Shown here in pieces: positions 8,202-16,988 of a stretch of DNA of 64,000 bases; the first letter of the stretch is position 1; each line of letters begins with the position of its first letter. The notes under the pieces were generated by a model. The model was not told the DNA's origin. It did no database searches and worked only from the letters and a program-made list of their open reading frames with translations. A program made the translations under genes and the position numbers. Source of the DNA: Metabacillus arenae (GTDB taxonomy: Bacteria; Bacillota; Bacilli; Bacillales; Bacillaceae); assembly GCF_014773385.1 (NCBI RefSeq), contig NZ_JACXAI010000023.1, positions 40,784 to 104,783 of the forward strand. Reading direction: 5' to 3'.

Positions 8202-9176
8202 TCAGTTTTTAGATAGGAAAGTGTTCAAAATAACCATGGCCCGTTGTTTCATCGTATGATCGGTAATGGCCCTTTTCCTCGCAAGAGAAGCGATATTCTT
8301 TCTTTTAGTCTCATTTTGCATAAAGTGATGAATTTTATTAATACAATCATTAAGATCAATGTAGGCAATCATTTCTTCTTCCTTAAATTGTGTATAAACA
8401 TCTTTTTTATATTCAACGAGTTGAAAAGCTCCACAAGCGGCTATATCAAATGTTCTATTATTCATGCTCTGATTTTTAATGCCAAGAGAATTCTTGTTTT
8501 TTTTAAAATTACTTTCGCGATGAGGGTTAAGAACGATTTTAGCACCATTATAATATTCAGAAACTAAACTGGGGGAAACCCATTTATTTATTATTGTTAA
8601 CTTATTAAGTTTACGGTTATTCTTTTTGATTCTGTTATACCAGCCTTTTCCTACAACTGTAATTTTATAATCTGTTTCCTCAAGCAGGGTTTCTACCAAC
8701 TTTATTCGAGAAGGATAAGGAAATCCTAGCACAAGCAAATCGCTTGTAAATGGATTTTTAGAAATATTTGGTTTAAATGTCTCTGAGTCTGTTCCTAACG
8801 GCAAATAATAAACATGCTGGATCCCATTTTTTTTATAAAAGTTATATGCACCAAAATCAATTGTGAAAAGCATATCGGCAAGTTTTGATTTCTCAATAGA
8901 GCTATCTATATAAAAGGGGTCTTCTGTCAACCATATCAACAATGGAATTTGTCGATTTTTAAGGAAAGTAAGGGTAGATTCCTCTAATTTATTTCCAACC
9001 ATTGTTAAAGCAAATAACGGCTTCTCATCATCAAATTTTCTTTCAATGATACTTTGTGGAAGTGTAGAGGGAAAAGTTTCGATATCCAGGCCGATTGCTT
9101 TGAAACCCTCTTCAAACCATTTCTCTAAATATGCGTATATTTGCTGGTATCCCGATTGTATATAAATTACTTTCAT
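8202..9176 (-). CDS. cgeB: CgeB-like spore surface glycosyltransferase
   Basis: This 324-residue protein of the CgeB family is a GT-B-fold glycosyltransferase. The N-terminal half contains LLIWLTEDPFY and the conserved FTIDFGAYNFYKKNGIQHV then YLPLGTD; the C-terminal half contains NPHRES, NNRTFDIAACGAFQL and a closing helical region. CgeB acts in glycosylation of the B. subtilis crust. The start ATG directly abuts the stop of the upstream 113-residue gene, so the two form an operon like cgeA-cgeB. Donor and acceptor cannot be read from the sequence. A terminator follows. Confidence 0.85.
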   Translation of the reverse strand: MKVIYIQSGYQQIYAYLEKWFEEGFKAIGLDIETFPSTLPQSIIERKFDDEKPLFALTMVGNKLEESTLTFLKNRQIPLLIWLTEDPFYIDSSIEKSKLADMLFTIDFGAYNFYKKNGIQHVYYLPLGTDSETFKPNISKNPFTSDLLVLGFPYPSRIKLVETLLEETDYKITVVGKGWYNRIKKNNRKLNKLTIINKWVSPSLVSEYYNGAKIVLNPHRESNFKKNKNSLGIKNQSMNNRTFDIAACGAFQLVEYKKDVYTQFKEEEMIAYIDLNDCINKIHHFMQNETKRKNIASLARKRAITDHTMKQRAMVILNTFLSKN

Positions 9177-9518
9177 CTAAGGCTTTGAAGTGAAGGAAAC
9201 ACTTTCGATTTTTTCACAATCGATTTTAATAATAGAATTCTCTGGTGGAGAAACATCTTCATCTATTACTGTTACAGCACAGGTTTTGCAATCAAAGCTT
9301 TTGAATACGACCATATCATACATAGTTCCTGAATCACCTATAATCGTCACTGTTGTGCCTTTAGGTAATGTTGCAAAAAAGGAACAAGCAAAGCCATTAC
9401 ATTTATAATTACAATCACATGTATAATCGTCATCACATTTATGGTCACTCTGATCATCATTCTTACGCCGTTTAGGTTTGTGAATTTGTCCTATCCACGT
9501 ATAAGGTGTAGTTTTCAT
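9177..9518 (-). CDS. Small Cys-rich crust protein, CgeA-like position
   Basis: This 113-residue protein has a charged N-terminus, a Cys/Asp/Tyr-rich segment (about 24-46, DDDYTCDCNYKCNGFACSFF) and a C-terminal beta-rich domain (PKGTTVTIIGDSG to KIESVSF). It sits directly upstream of and abuts cgeB, where B. subtilis has cgeA, encoding a crust protein. I do not recognise the sequence well enough to call it CgeA; the position and the short beta domain suggest it. The ATG at 9518 follows aaaggagg. A sigma-K-like -10 box lies about 45 bases upstream. It may be a glycan-carrying or anchoring crust protein. Confidence 0.65.
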   Translation of the reverse strand: MKTTPYTWIGQIHKPKRRKNDDQSDHKCDDDYTCDCNYKCNGFACSFFATLPKGTTVTIIGDSGTMYDMVVFKSFDCKTCAVTVIDEDVSPPENSIIKIDCEKIESVSFTSKP

Positions 9519-9561
9519 TTATTAAACCTCCTTTAAATTTTATGTAGCACCTGGCTCACTG

Positions 9562-9570
9562 TATACTATG
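9562..9570 (-). promoter_or_regulatory. Sigma-K-like -10 box of the cgeA-like/cgeB pair
   Basis: On the minus strand CATAGTATA matches CATANNNTA exactly, 44 bases upstream of the start codon. No AC is found 16-17 bases further upstream, so the -35 element is weak or degenerate. Confidence 0.45.
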
Positions 9571-9766
9571 CATTTAATAAAGAAAAGGAATAGATAAATA
9601 TAATGAAATAAATGGTAAATTTGTAGAAATGAATAAAAAGCCTATTGATGTTTAAAGGATTTTCAACTTTCTATCTATTAATAGCAAATAGTTTTGCTTA
9701 ACGGTAATCTCATAGGAATATCAGAAATATATTATGAACAAGTAAAATGCCCGAGGAGGGGGATAA

Positions 9767-10879
9767 TTGGAAAAAGGAGTGAACTTAATTGGCAGTATAC
9801 GAACTGAAACGGGAATTGGTGAATCTGGCAGGATAGCTGCAAATACTTTTCATGCTGCAAAAATCCCTTTTGTGATTATAAATTTTGAAATGAATAAAAT
9901 AACTAAAAATAAAGATAAAACATGGATTACAAAGGAAGTAACAAATCCTGTTTATCATTGTAATATTTTTCATGTGAATGCCAGTCATATGCCTCTTGCT
10001 TTTGAACATTATGGGAATACTTTATTTCATGGCCGTTATAATATTGGGTATTGGGCTTGGGAGCTTCAGGAATTTCCAGATAAATGGTCCAAAAGCTTTG
10101 AATTAGTTGATGAAGTTTGGGTCCCATCAACCTTTGTCCAAGAGGCCATTTCTAAAAAATCTCCCGTTCCAGTTATTAAAATCCCTCATTCTGTTGAACT
10201 CATTCTTTCAAATAAGATGAATCGACATTATTTTAAGCTTCCAACCAAACGATTTTTATTTCTTTCTATGTATGATGTTTTAAGTTTGCAAGAACGAAAA
10301 AATCCGAAAGCAGTAATAGCTGCATTTAAAAAAGCCTTTAAGAAAAATGATCCATATGTTGGCCTGATTTTAAAAATTAATAATAGTCGTAAAAGGCCTC
10401 AGGAAATAGAAAAACTCAAAAAAGAAATAAAGGGTTATAAAAATATTTTTTTGATTAATGAAGTACTAAATCGAAATGAAATAAATGGTCTTTTACATTC
10501 CATCGATTGTTTTGTTTCCCTGCATCGATCCGAAGGTTTTGGTCTTGGTTTAGCTGAAGCAATGTACTTAGGTAAACCTGTTATTGCAACCAACTGGTCT
10601 GGAAACAAAGATTTTATGACAAGCCATAACTCCCTTCTCGTTAATTATAAATTAATTAAGATTGGCAAAGATTATGGTCCGTACAGTTTTGACCAAATAT
10701 GGGCTGATCCAGACGTTGAACATGCAGCTCATTATATGGCTGAAATTTGCGCTAATCGAAAATTAGCTGAGGATGTTGGGCTGGAAGGCCAAAAAACAAT
10801 ACGAAAACATTTTTCACCAAACGAAGTTGGGAAGCAGGCTAAACAGCGATTGAAAAAACTTGGGTTGATAATCGATTAA
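9767..10879 (+). CDS. GT4-type glycosyltransferase
   Basis: This 370-residue protein is a retaining GT-B glycosyltransferase. The N-terminus reads GVNLIGSIRTETGIGESGR, typical of family-4 enzymes using nucleotide sugars. The C-terminal donor domain includes SLHRSEGFGLGLAEAMYLGK (catalytic/donor-binding E-x7-E type) and PVIATNWSG. No signal peptide or membrane anchor is visible, so it acts in the cytoplasm. The TTG start at 9767 follows a strong gaggaggggg. It is divergent from the cgeA-like/cgeB pair and upstream of the first sulfotransferase gene, suggesting a role in the same spore-surface glycan. The sugar transferred is unknown. Confidence 0.85.
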   Translation: MEKGVNLIGSIRTETGIGESGRIAANTFHAAKIPFVIINFEMNKITKNKDKTWITKEVTNPVYHCNIFHVNASHMPLAFEHYGNTLFHGRYNIGYWAWELQEFPDKWSKSFELVDEVWVPSTFVQEAISKKSPVPVIKIPHSVELILSNKMNRHYFKLPTKRFLFLSMYDVLSLQERKNPKAVIAAFKKAFKKNDPYVGLILKINNSRKRPQEIEKLKKEIKGYKNIFLINEVLNRNEINGLLHSIDCFVSLHRSEGFGLGLAEAMYLGKPVIATNWSGNKDFMTSHNSLLVNYKLIKIGKDYGPYSFDQIWADPDVEHAAHYMAEICANRKLAEDVGLEGQKTIRKHFSPNEVGKQAKQRLKKLGLIID

Positions 10880-10917
10880 TTATACTAAATCTGTGTGAAA
10901 GATTTTAACTTTGGTGA

Positions 10918-11079
10918 ATGTTAGAAAAAAAGATTAGAAGAACCTTTCCTGTTAAAAAGGGAAGATTACGAACGTTTTTTAGGTATTATGTCGTTCCTTT
11001 TAAAAAAATTCTACATAAGTTATATTTAAGAAATTTTTATGTAACGGAGAATGATAAAAGGAATGATCATTTCACATAA
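10918..11079 (+). CDS. Very small basic reading frame overlapping the sulfotransferase start
   Basis: This is a possible 53-residue protein starting at ATG 10918 after a weak ggtga. It is strongly basic and aromatic (for example RRTFPVKKGRLRTFFRYYVV) and ends 16 bases inside the next gene. Overlap and matching direction would fit translational coupling to the sulfotransferase. No family was recognised. It could also be the remnant of a larger gene or a chance frame; the unusually high Arg/Lys/Tyr/Phe content in AT-rich DNA leaves this undecided. Confidence 0.35.
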   Translation: MLEKKIRRTFPVKKGRLRTFFRYYVVPFKKILHKLYLRNFYVTENDKRNDHFT

Positions 11080-11692
11080 ATATAGGTTTATTTTTTTAAA
11101 AACTACAAAAACAGCGGGTACTAGTATTGAAATTTCATTATCAAGGTATTGTGGTGAAAGTGATATTATTACTCCTATATCACAAAGAGATGAAAAGATT
11201 AGACAGACTTTAGGTAAATCCCCTCAGAATTATCAACTGGGGACAAAGAATTTTTATAATCACATTTCTGCAAAAGAAATAAAGGCACTAATAGGCGATG
11301 AGATATGGGGATCTTATTATAAGTTTTGTTTTGATAGAAATCCTTGGGACAAGGTAATTTCTCTTTATTATTTTGCAGTAAAAAACCATAAAAAAGAAAG
11401 TTTTAATCAATTTTTAGAACGAGGAAAATATAAAGGAGCTTTTAATTTCCCAGTTTACACCATTAATGATATTCCAGTCGTGGACTATATTGGTAAATAT
11501 GAAAGTTTACAAAGTGATTTAAAAGCCGTTTGTGATAAAGTTGCAATTCCTTTTGATGGTTGGCTCCCAAAGGCAAAAGGTAACTTTAGAAAAAATCGAC
11601 AACCTTATACAACCCAATATAATGAATCTCAAAAAGAAATGATTCAACATTATTTTAAAAAGGAAATTGATTTACTCAATTACAAATATTAA
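11063..11692 (+). CDS. Sulfotransferase family protein 1
   Basis: This 209-residue protein has the sulfotransferase family-2 layout. The 5'-phosphosulfate loop appears near the N-terminus as FIFLKTTKTAGTSIEI, and the 3'-phosphate motif appears as FCFDRNPWDKVISLYYF. It lacks membrane segments and a signal peptide, so it would sulfate a cytoplasmic intermediate using PAPS. ATG 11063 (MIISHKYRF) is preferred over ATG 11051 because homologues begin this way and cggag is better spaced. It differs from the three longer sulfotransferase-like proteins at 16-19.5 kb, which form their own subgroup. The acceptor is unknown; context suggests a spore-surface glycan. Confidence 0.78.
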   Translation: MIISHKYRFIFLKTTKTAGTSIEISLSRYCGESDIITPISQRDEKIRQTLGKSPQNYQLGTKNFYNHISAKEIKALIGDEIWGSYYKFCFDRNPWDKVISLYYFAVKNHKKESFNQFLERGKYKGAFNFPVYTINDIPVVDYIGKYESLQSDLKAVCDKVAIPFDGWLPKAKGNFRKNRQPYTTQYNESQKEMIQHYFKKEIDLLNYKY

Positions 11693-11937
11693 TTCTTTTT
11701 TTATAAGTAATCTCTCAATCTTGGAGAGACTTGTAGTATTCTGTGTGATCGGGAGGGGAGCTTTCTTAGACGGGGAAAACTGGACTTCGTTTAAACCGAG
11801 GAAGTAATTGTGCAGGTGAAATAAAACCAAATAAAAATAGGGTAAAAATGTGCTTGTATCCTAAAATAAATGCCGTTTCTATTTATCTCCAGTCTGCATT
11901 TACTATGGGTAGATTAATAGAATGGAGGTGATTTGTA

Positions 11938-12132
11938 TTGGGACTTAGACCGTTTAAGTGTTGTGTTTATTGTGCAGGTGGAGTTGTGGTTCAAACCATC
12001 TGTGTACCTGCTGATGATCCTTGCCCCGAACCACCATCAGGTACAGAATTTGCAGGATCGGTACCTGTTACGAGTTGTGATGAGTGTTTTAGTGATATTC
12101 TCCCAACTTGTCCAAACGGATCAGGATGTTAA
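11938..12132 (+). CDS. Small Cys/Pro-rich protein, likely spore surface
   Basis: This 64-residue protein starts at TTG 11938 with a strong, well spaced ribosome site (tggaggtg, 11923-11930). It has nine cysteines, many in pairs or close spacing (KCCVYC near the N-terminus, SCDEC in the middle, CPNGSGC at the end). No family was recognised. Its Cys-rich composition and small size resemble coat and crust proteins. A reading frame shifted by one base (11933-12136) is a shadow. A hairpin at 12169-12198 follows without a T-run. Confidence 0.6.
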   Translation: MGLRPFKCCVYCAGGVVVQTICVPADDPCPEPPSGTEFAGSVPVTSCDECFSDILPTCPNGSGC

Positions 12133-12345
12133 ATAAATTAACATTATGAACTTATGACAGGCAAACAAATGGTTGGGTACAGTGAAAGGTATCCAACCTC
12201 TTGGTTGTTATAAGATCAATAGAATAGCCTGTCATAAATCCACATTCGTCTCATTCAACTGTTTTACTTCTTGAATAAACTTAATTAAAAGGCAGGTTAT
12301 TACATTTTTAGGCAGCCTTTTTAATAAGCAAAGGAAGTGCATGTA

Positions 12346-13026
12346 ATGGGTAAAAATCAACGAAAGTGGAAACATTATGAATTTTTAAAAGAAGAAAGGG
12401 CCCTCCTAAAACACTTACCAGAAACTAAGCGATTAAAAAAACAATCTTTCTGGGAACTTATGGATAAGTATCATCAAGTCATAGTGAAACCATGTGCCGG
12501 CCGTTTAGGGGTTGGTGTAACCCAAGTATCTGTAATAGATAAAAACTTATATGAAATACATTCAGAAAATAAAAAAACGATTATAACCAGCAAGGCGGAG
12601 GTTTACAACCACTTTAAAGACATAAAGAAGTGCTGCATAGTGCAGCAAAAGATTCCACTGGCTACCATTAAGGGTTGTCCTTTTGATGTTCGAGTGGTGA
12701 TTCGGCGCGGCAGAAATTCTTCTAAATGGGGGATCACGAAAAGATTTGCAAAATTAGCAGCAAATGGTTTCATCATTACGAATGCTGCTCAGAAGATATT
12801 ACCTGTTGAAGAAGCGATTCGAAAATCCTCTTTGAATCATCCTCTTTTATCAGCCAAAGATTTAGTCTCCAAAATTGACGAGGTTGTCCATCTGGCAACA
12901 AAGCAATTAGAACCATTTTATCCTGAGCGTCGTTCTATAGGTTTTGATATAGGGTTAGATCAAAAAGGGGGAGCATGGTTTATTGAAGCAAATATTAAAT
13001 CAAAGGATAGAAATGCTGGTTACTGA
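12346..13026 (+). CDS. YheC/YheD-type endospore coat-associated ATP-grasp protein
   Basis: This 226-residue protein shows the ATP-grasp features of the YheC/YheD family: the N-terminal VIVKPCAGRLGVGVTQV lysine and loop, CPFDVRVVIRRG in the middle, and the C-terminal metal/ATP site FIEANIKSK. In B. subtilis YheC and YheD are associated with the spore coat, and YheD forms rings around the forespore. It is shorter than full-length YheC/D (about 360-450 residues) and lacks their N-terminal domain. ATG 12346 is preferred to the GTG at 12337 because of aaaggaag at 12330-12337. Its substrate is unknown. Confidence 0.8.
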   Translation: MGKNQRKWKHYEFLKEERALLKHLPETKRLKKQSFWELMDKYHQVIVKPCAGRLGVGVTQVSVIDKNLYEIHSENKKTIITSKAEVYNHFKDIKKCCIVQQKIPLATIKGCPFDVRVVIRRGRNSSKWGITKRFAKLAANGFIITNAAQKILPVEEAIRKSSLNHPLLSAKDLVSKIDEVVHLATKQLEPFYPERRSIGFDIGLDQKGGAWFIEANIKSKDRNAGY

Positions 13027-13551
13027 AATAGGCAATTTCTATTTTACGATTAAAAAACTTGCTAGATTCTTATATTGTTAGAAGTATAATCGTTTTCTCC
13101 TTTCTTTCACCTATCATTATATCTCTCATCTTTTAGAATTCAAGTAATCATTGATTATCATTCTAATATAGCGAGTCTGTGGATAAATATCAGGTTCCAC
13201 GGGCTTTTTTTGTTTAAGAAAATGATTTTAGTTTTAAATATCCTTCAAATTCAGCATATCAAGTGATTAGACAAGAATACTTTTCGTTATTTACTTAAAC
13301 TAATCTTACCAAATGGTAGGCACTGAGCGGTTTATTAAAGCAAGTGCTCATATGTTGTACAGTTTTTAAAACCGGAGATTTGTGACTATCTTGGACTTAT
13401 AACAATATCTAGTTTAAAGGTTTTCCATCGCAGTATATTTTATTATTTCAAGCCTAATTTACCAGTTATTTAGACGGTTTCACTAGTTCATTTTTTAAAT
13501 TTTACATAGGTTATATGTATATCGATAATTTGTACGTGGAAGGAGAAACAT
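13027..13551. other. Intergenic region between YheC/D-like gene and manC
   Basis: It holds a terminator at 13174-13211. CATAGGTTA at 13505-13513 matches the sigma-K -10 pattern upstream of manC but has no AC at the expected distance. No gene was seen. Confidence 0.4.
13174..13211 (+). terminator. Terminator downstream of the YheC/D-like gene
   Basis: A 10-bp stem with two G-U pairs (13174-13183 with 13196-13205) is followed by seven T, about 150 bases past the stop codon. Confidence 0.65.
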
Positions 13552-14868
13552 ATGAAGCTTGTTTTGCTTTCAGGAGGCTCTGGAAAAAGATTATGGCCTT
13601 TATCGAGTAATTTCCGTCCCAAACAATTCCTTGAAATATTAAAAAATGAAAACAATCAATTAGAATCTATGATTAAACGAGTCTGGAGACAGTTAGATTC
13701 GCTTCAATTAACTGACCAAACTTATTTTATAACGAGTGAGTCCCATGGAGAAATTATTAAAAGCCAATTAGGAAAAGAAGTTCCGCTTATTTTGGAACCT
13801 CTTCAAAGAGATACCTTTCCCGCTATCACATTAGCTGTAAGTTATTTATATTCTAACCAGCAGGTGGATGTAAATGAGGTTGTATGTATTCTTCCAGTTG
13901 ATCAATATGTTGATGGACATTTTTTTGAAACCGTCATGAAGATGGAGAATATTTTAGAAAATTCTCATTCGAATATCGCATTAATTGGTGTATCTCCTAC
14001 CCAACCCTCAGAAAAATACGGATATATAGTTCCTGCAGCAAAGATGGATGCAGAAAACGGCAGTCATTATTATTCTGTTGAACGGTTTACTGAAAAGCCG
14101 GGAGTGGAAGAAGCAGAAGAATTGATAAAACAAGGAGCGCTTTGGAATTGCGGAGTTTTTTCGTTTACAATAGGGTATTTTCTTTCATTGATGAAAGAAA
14201 AAGGGCTGCCAGCCAGCTTCAAGGAGCTGGTTAAGATTTATGATCAAATACCAAAAATCAGCTTTGACTATGAGGTGGTGGAAAAGGCTGAAAAGATCGT
14301 AGTTGTCCCCTATAAGGGGGGATGGAAGGATCTCGGTACCTGGAATTCTTTGACAGAGGAACTTGACAATTTTTTAATTGGGAAAGGGTTTATTAGTGGA
14401 GATTCAGAAAATACCCATCTTATAAATGAACTTCCTATTCCTGTAAATGTTCTCGGTATATCTGATGCTGTTATCGCTGCCAGTAGTGATGGCATATTAG
14501 TTACTGATAAGAAAGCAAGTATCCGCCTCAAAGATTTCCTTCACCATATAGAAAAAGGTTCATTGGAAGAAACAGAATGGGGGTTGTGCCGTATATTAGA
14601 ATATTGCAAAAATCCTGAAGGACTTGAAGTAATAACCAAAAGAATAAAAATTTTTGCCGGGAAAACAACCGGCTATCAAAAGAATCATAATCTCAAAAAA
14701 ATATGGACGATTATTTCTGGAAAAGGTGAATGTTCGATAGATGGAGTTAAATCAATTATTAAGGAAGGAGATATTCTAAAAATACCAGGTAATTCCGGAC
14801 ATGAAATCAAAGGCACTACAAATCTTGAAATAATTGAAATTCAAATTGGAAACCCGGCGGATGAATGA
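13552..14868 (+). CDS. manC: Mannose-1-phosphate guanylyltransferase with cupin domain
   Basis: This 438-residue enzyme converts mannose-1-phosphate and GTP to GDP-mannose. The nucleotidyltransferase signature is at the N-terminus (LLSGGSGKRLWPLSSNFRPK) with the later ERFTEKPG sugar-phosphate motif. The C-terminal 90 residues form a cupin fold (KIWTIISGKGECSIDG, GDILKIPGNSGHEI) like the isomerase domain of bifunctional ManC proteins. The catalytic cupin motif is incomplete here, so isomerase activity is uncertain. The ATG follows ggaaggag. It begins a run of glycan genes (GT4, sulfotransferases), implying GDP-mannose or a derivative is a building block of the surface glycan. Confidence 0.88.
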   Translation: MKLVLLSGGSGKRLWPLSSNFRPKQFLEILKNENNQLESMIKRVWRQLDSLQLTDQTYFITSESHGEIIKSQLGKEVPLILEPLQRDTFPAITLAVSYLYSNQQVDVNEVVCILPVDQYVDGHFFETVMKMENILENSHSNIALIGVSPTQPSEKYGYIVPAAKMDAENGSHYYSVERFTEKPGVEEAEELIKQGALWNCGVFSFTIGYFLSLMKEKGLPASFKELVKIYDQIPKISFDYEVVEKAEKIVVVPYKGGWKDLGTWNSLTEELDNFLIGKGFISGDSENTHLINELPIPVNVLGISDAVIAASSDGILVTDKKASIRLKDFLHHIEKGSLEETEWGLCRILEYCKNPEGLEVITKRIKIFAGKTTGYQKNHNLKKIWTIISGKGECSIDGVKSIIKEGDILKIPGNSGHEIKGTTNLEIIEIQIGNPADE

Positions 14869-14953
14869 AGATATCACAAAGATCGTTATATCAAGAGATT
14901 TAGAGATGATATAAAATTTCAAGAAAACTTGGCAGAAGGGCGATGAATTTTTT

Positions 14954-16093
14954 ATGAAACTAAGAAATCATGCATCCCCCTCTATTGCAATTGATGGACG
15001 GGAGATAACCAATAAAGGAACAGGAATTGGAAGGTACACGAAAAACCTGATCATAAACCTTCTTGAACTAGATAAAAGTACGAAATATTACGTCTTAACA
15101 AATGGGGAAAAAATTAATTTTGAAAAATACAAGAATCTAACCGTACTATCATCTAAAGCAATGAAGAGAGGGAAGTGGGAAAAGAACTTTGTACCTCAAA
15201 TGATGAGAAAATACAAAGTTGACCTGTTTCATAACACACGATCAGGCAATACATTTTTTCAAAAAATAGATCACCCCTACATTACAACTGTTCATGATTT
15301 AATTCCACTCATATTTCAAGAAGATTTCCCGCAAAAAGTAGTTGACAGATGGAAAAATTCCTTATCCCCTTATCTTCATGGTGCCAAGCATATTATTACG
15401 ATAAGCCAACAAACAACAAAAGACCTTACAAGATTAACTGGAATCGATAAAGAAAAAATTTCTGTTATTCATCAAGGGATAGACCCACTGAATAAAAGAA
15501 AATCCAATGTTCATGCAAAGTTAGTAGTAAAAGAAAATTATGATATTAAACACCCCTATTTTCTTGTGATTGGAAGAAAACAACATTATAAAAATATTTC
15601 AGCCTTGCTAAAGGCATACAGCCTATTGCCAGATCCCATAAAAAAACAATACAAACTGGTGATTACAGGGAAGGATGTTGAAAATTACCGAAATCTAATA
15701 AAAGAACTTTCACTTCTGGAATATGTAAGGACATTAGGGTATGTTCCTGATAAGTTATTACCGGATTTATATTGTGGCAGTAAACTTTTTGTTTTCCCTT
15801 CCCTATATGAGGGATTTGGACTTCCGCCATTGGAAGCAATGGCTTACGGAGTCCCGGTTCTCAGTTCCAATATGAACACAATGAAAGAAATTTTAGGGGA
15901 TGCGGCCATTTATTTTGACCCCAAAAATCCGCATGATATAGCCGAAAAAATGATCCTAATGCTTAAAAATGATCCTCTTTGTAAAGCGATGAGTGAAAAA
16001 GGCTTGAAACAAGCGGAGAAATACTCTTGGAAAAAAACAGCCCGCCAAACGCTGCAAGTGTATGATTCAGTATTACAGATAAAAAGGAGGTAA
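14954..16093 (+). CDS. GT4-type glycosyltransferase
   Basis: This 379-residue GT-B glycosyltransferase has the N-terminal AIDGREITNKGTGIGRYTKN, the family's acceptor-side glycine motif, and the donor-domain FVFPSLYEGFGLPPLEAMA then GVPVLSSN. It resembles mannosyl- and other GDP-sugar transferases, which fits its position right after manC. The ATG at 14954 is preceded by agaagggcgatg about 14 bases upstream. The next gene, a sulfotransferase, starts 5 bases after the stop, so the two are translated from one message. It is cytoplasmic, with no membrane segment seen. The donor is inferred, not shown. Confidence 0.88.
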   Translation: MKLRNHASPSIAIDGREITNKGTGIGRYTKNLIINLLELDKSTKYYVLTNGEKINFEKYKNLTVLSSKAMKRGKWEKNFVPQMMRKYKVDLFHNTRSGNTFFQKIDHPYITTVHDLIPLIFQEDFPQKVVDRWKNSLSPYLHGAKHIITISQQTTKDLTRLTGIDKEKISVIHQGIDPLNKRKSNVHAKLVVKENYDIKHPYFLVIGRKQHYKNISALLKAYSLLPDPIKKQYKLVITGKDVENYRNLIKELSLLEYVRTLGYVPDKLLPDLYCGSKLFVFPSLYEGFGLPPLEAMAYGVPVLSSNMNTMKEILGDAAIYFDPKNPHDIAEKMILMLKNDPLCKAMSEKGLKQAEKYSWKKTARQTLQVYDSVLQIKRR

Positions 16094-16097
16094 GGAT

Positions 16098-16859
16098 ATG
16101 CTGGAAGAGAAAGTTGCAATTTTTGTTCATATCCCAAAAACGGCTGGTTCTACCTTACGAAGAATTCTAAAAAAACAGTATGATCCAAGTGAAATATGTT
16201 TTGCAAATAAAGAGGAGATGAAAGAAAAATTAACTAATTTTTCGAAAGAAGAATTAGAAAAATTAAAATGCATAAATGGTCATATCTGCTTTGGAATCCA
16301 TGAGTATTTATCAAATCGGCCATATGTTTACTACACAATGCTCCGTGATCCAGTAGAACAGGTAATTTCAGAATATTATTATATTCTTCGTAAACCGAAT
16401 AATATGGCTCATAATAAGGTGAAAAACATGAGTTTTGAAGAATTTATTTATTCAGATGAATTCAAGGGTCACACTTCCAATAGACAAACTTGTTTTATAT
16501 CGGGCGAACCCAAAAAAGATTTGAGCAAAGCGAAGGAAAATCTAATGAAGCATTTTTCCATAGTTGGGATAACAGAAATGTTTGAAGAGTCTGTATTTTT
16601 GATTAATCAGGAATTAGGTTGGAAAAATTTTTCGCTTAAAAAAAATATTAATGTTACAAAAAATCGTCCTACAAGAGACGATATTCCTGAACATGTAATT
16701 GAAACTCTCAAGAAAAATAATGAGTTAGATATCGAATTGTATCATTTCGGAAAAGAGCTGTTGGAAAAGAAAATTCAGAACTTAAGCTCTAAATCAAGAA
16801 AAGAGATGAATCATTTTGTTAAACAGCAAAGGATAAAAAACAGGAAATTTAAAAACTGA
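16098..16859 (+). CDS. Sulfotransferase family protein 2
   Basis: This 253-residue protein belongs to the heparan/carbohydrate sulfotransferase-like family. Motifs: the 5'-phosphosulfate loop FVHIPKTAGSTLRRIL (residues 8-23), the 3'-phosphate site YYTMLRDPVEQVISEYYYI (about 77-95), and the conserved SNRQTCFISGEP and NVTKNRPT stretches. It would transfer sulfate from PAPS to a sugar hydroxyl or amine, in the cytoplasm. It is co-transcribed with the GT4 gene upstream (stop to start 5 bases; the ribosome site overlaps the end of that gene). It is paralogous to the genes at 16989 and 18760. Confidence 0.85.
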   Translation: MLEEKVAIFVHIPKTAGSTLRRILKKQYDPSEICFANKEEMKEKLTNFSKEELEKLKCINGHICFGIHEYLSNRPYVYYTMLRDPVEQVISEYYYILRKPNNMAHNKVKNMSFEEFIYSDEFKGHTSNRQTCFISGEPKKDLSKAKENLMKHFSIVGITEMFEESVFLINQELGWKNFSLKKNINVTKNRPTRDDIPEHVIETLKKNNELDIELYHFGKELLEKKIQNLSSKSRKEMNHFVKQQRIKNRKFKN

Positions 16860-16988
16860 TTTCATAATGCAGGAGGTTCTTCTTTATAAAAAATTTATTA
16901 CGGGACATAATTGTTTTCTTTTACTTTTTTTGTAATTAATCTTTTATTTAATAAGATAAATTTAAATGACATGTAAGGAGAATCAAAA

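Noticed and set aside
11933..12136. 67-codon frame overlapping the Cys-rich small gene at 11938
   Set aside because: It is one base out of frame with the well supported TTG gene and has a hydrophobic, non-gene-like translation. It is a shadow.
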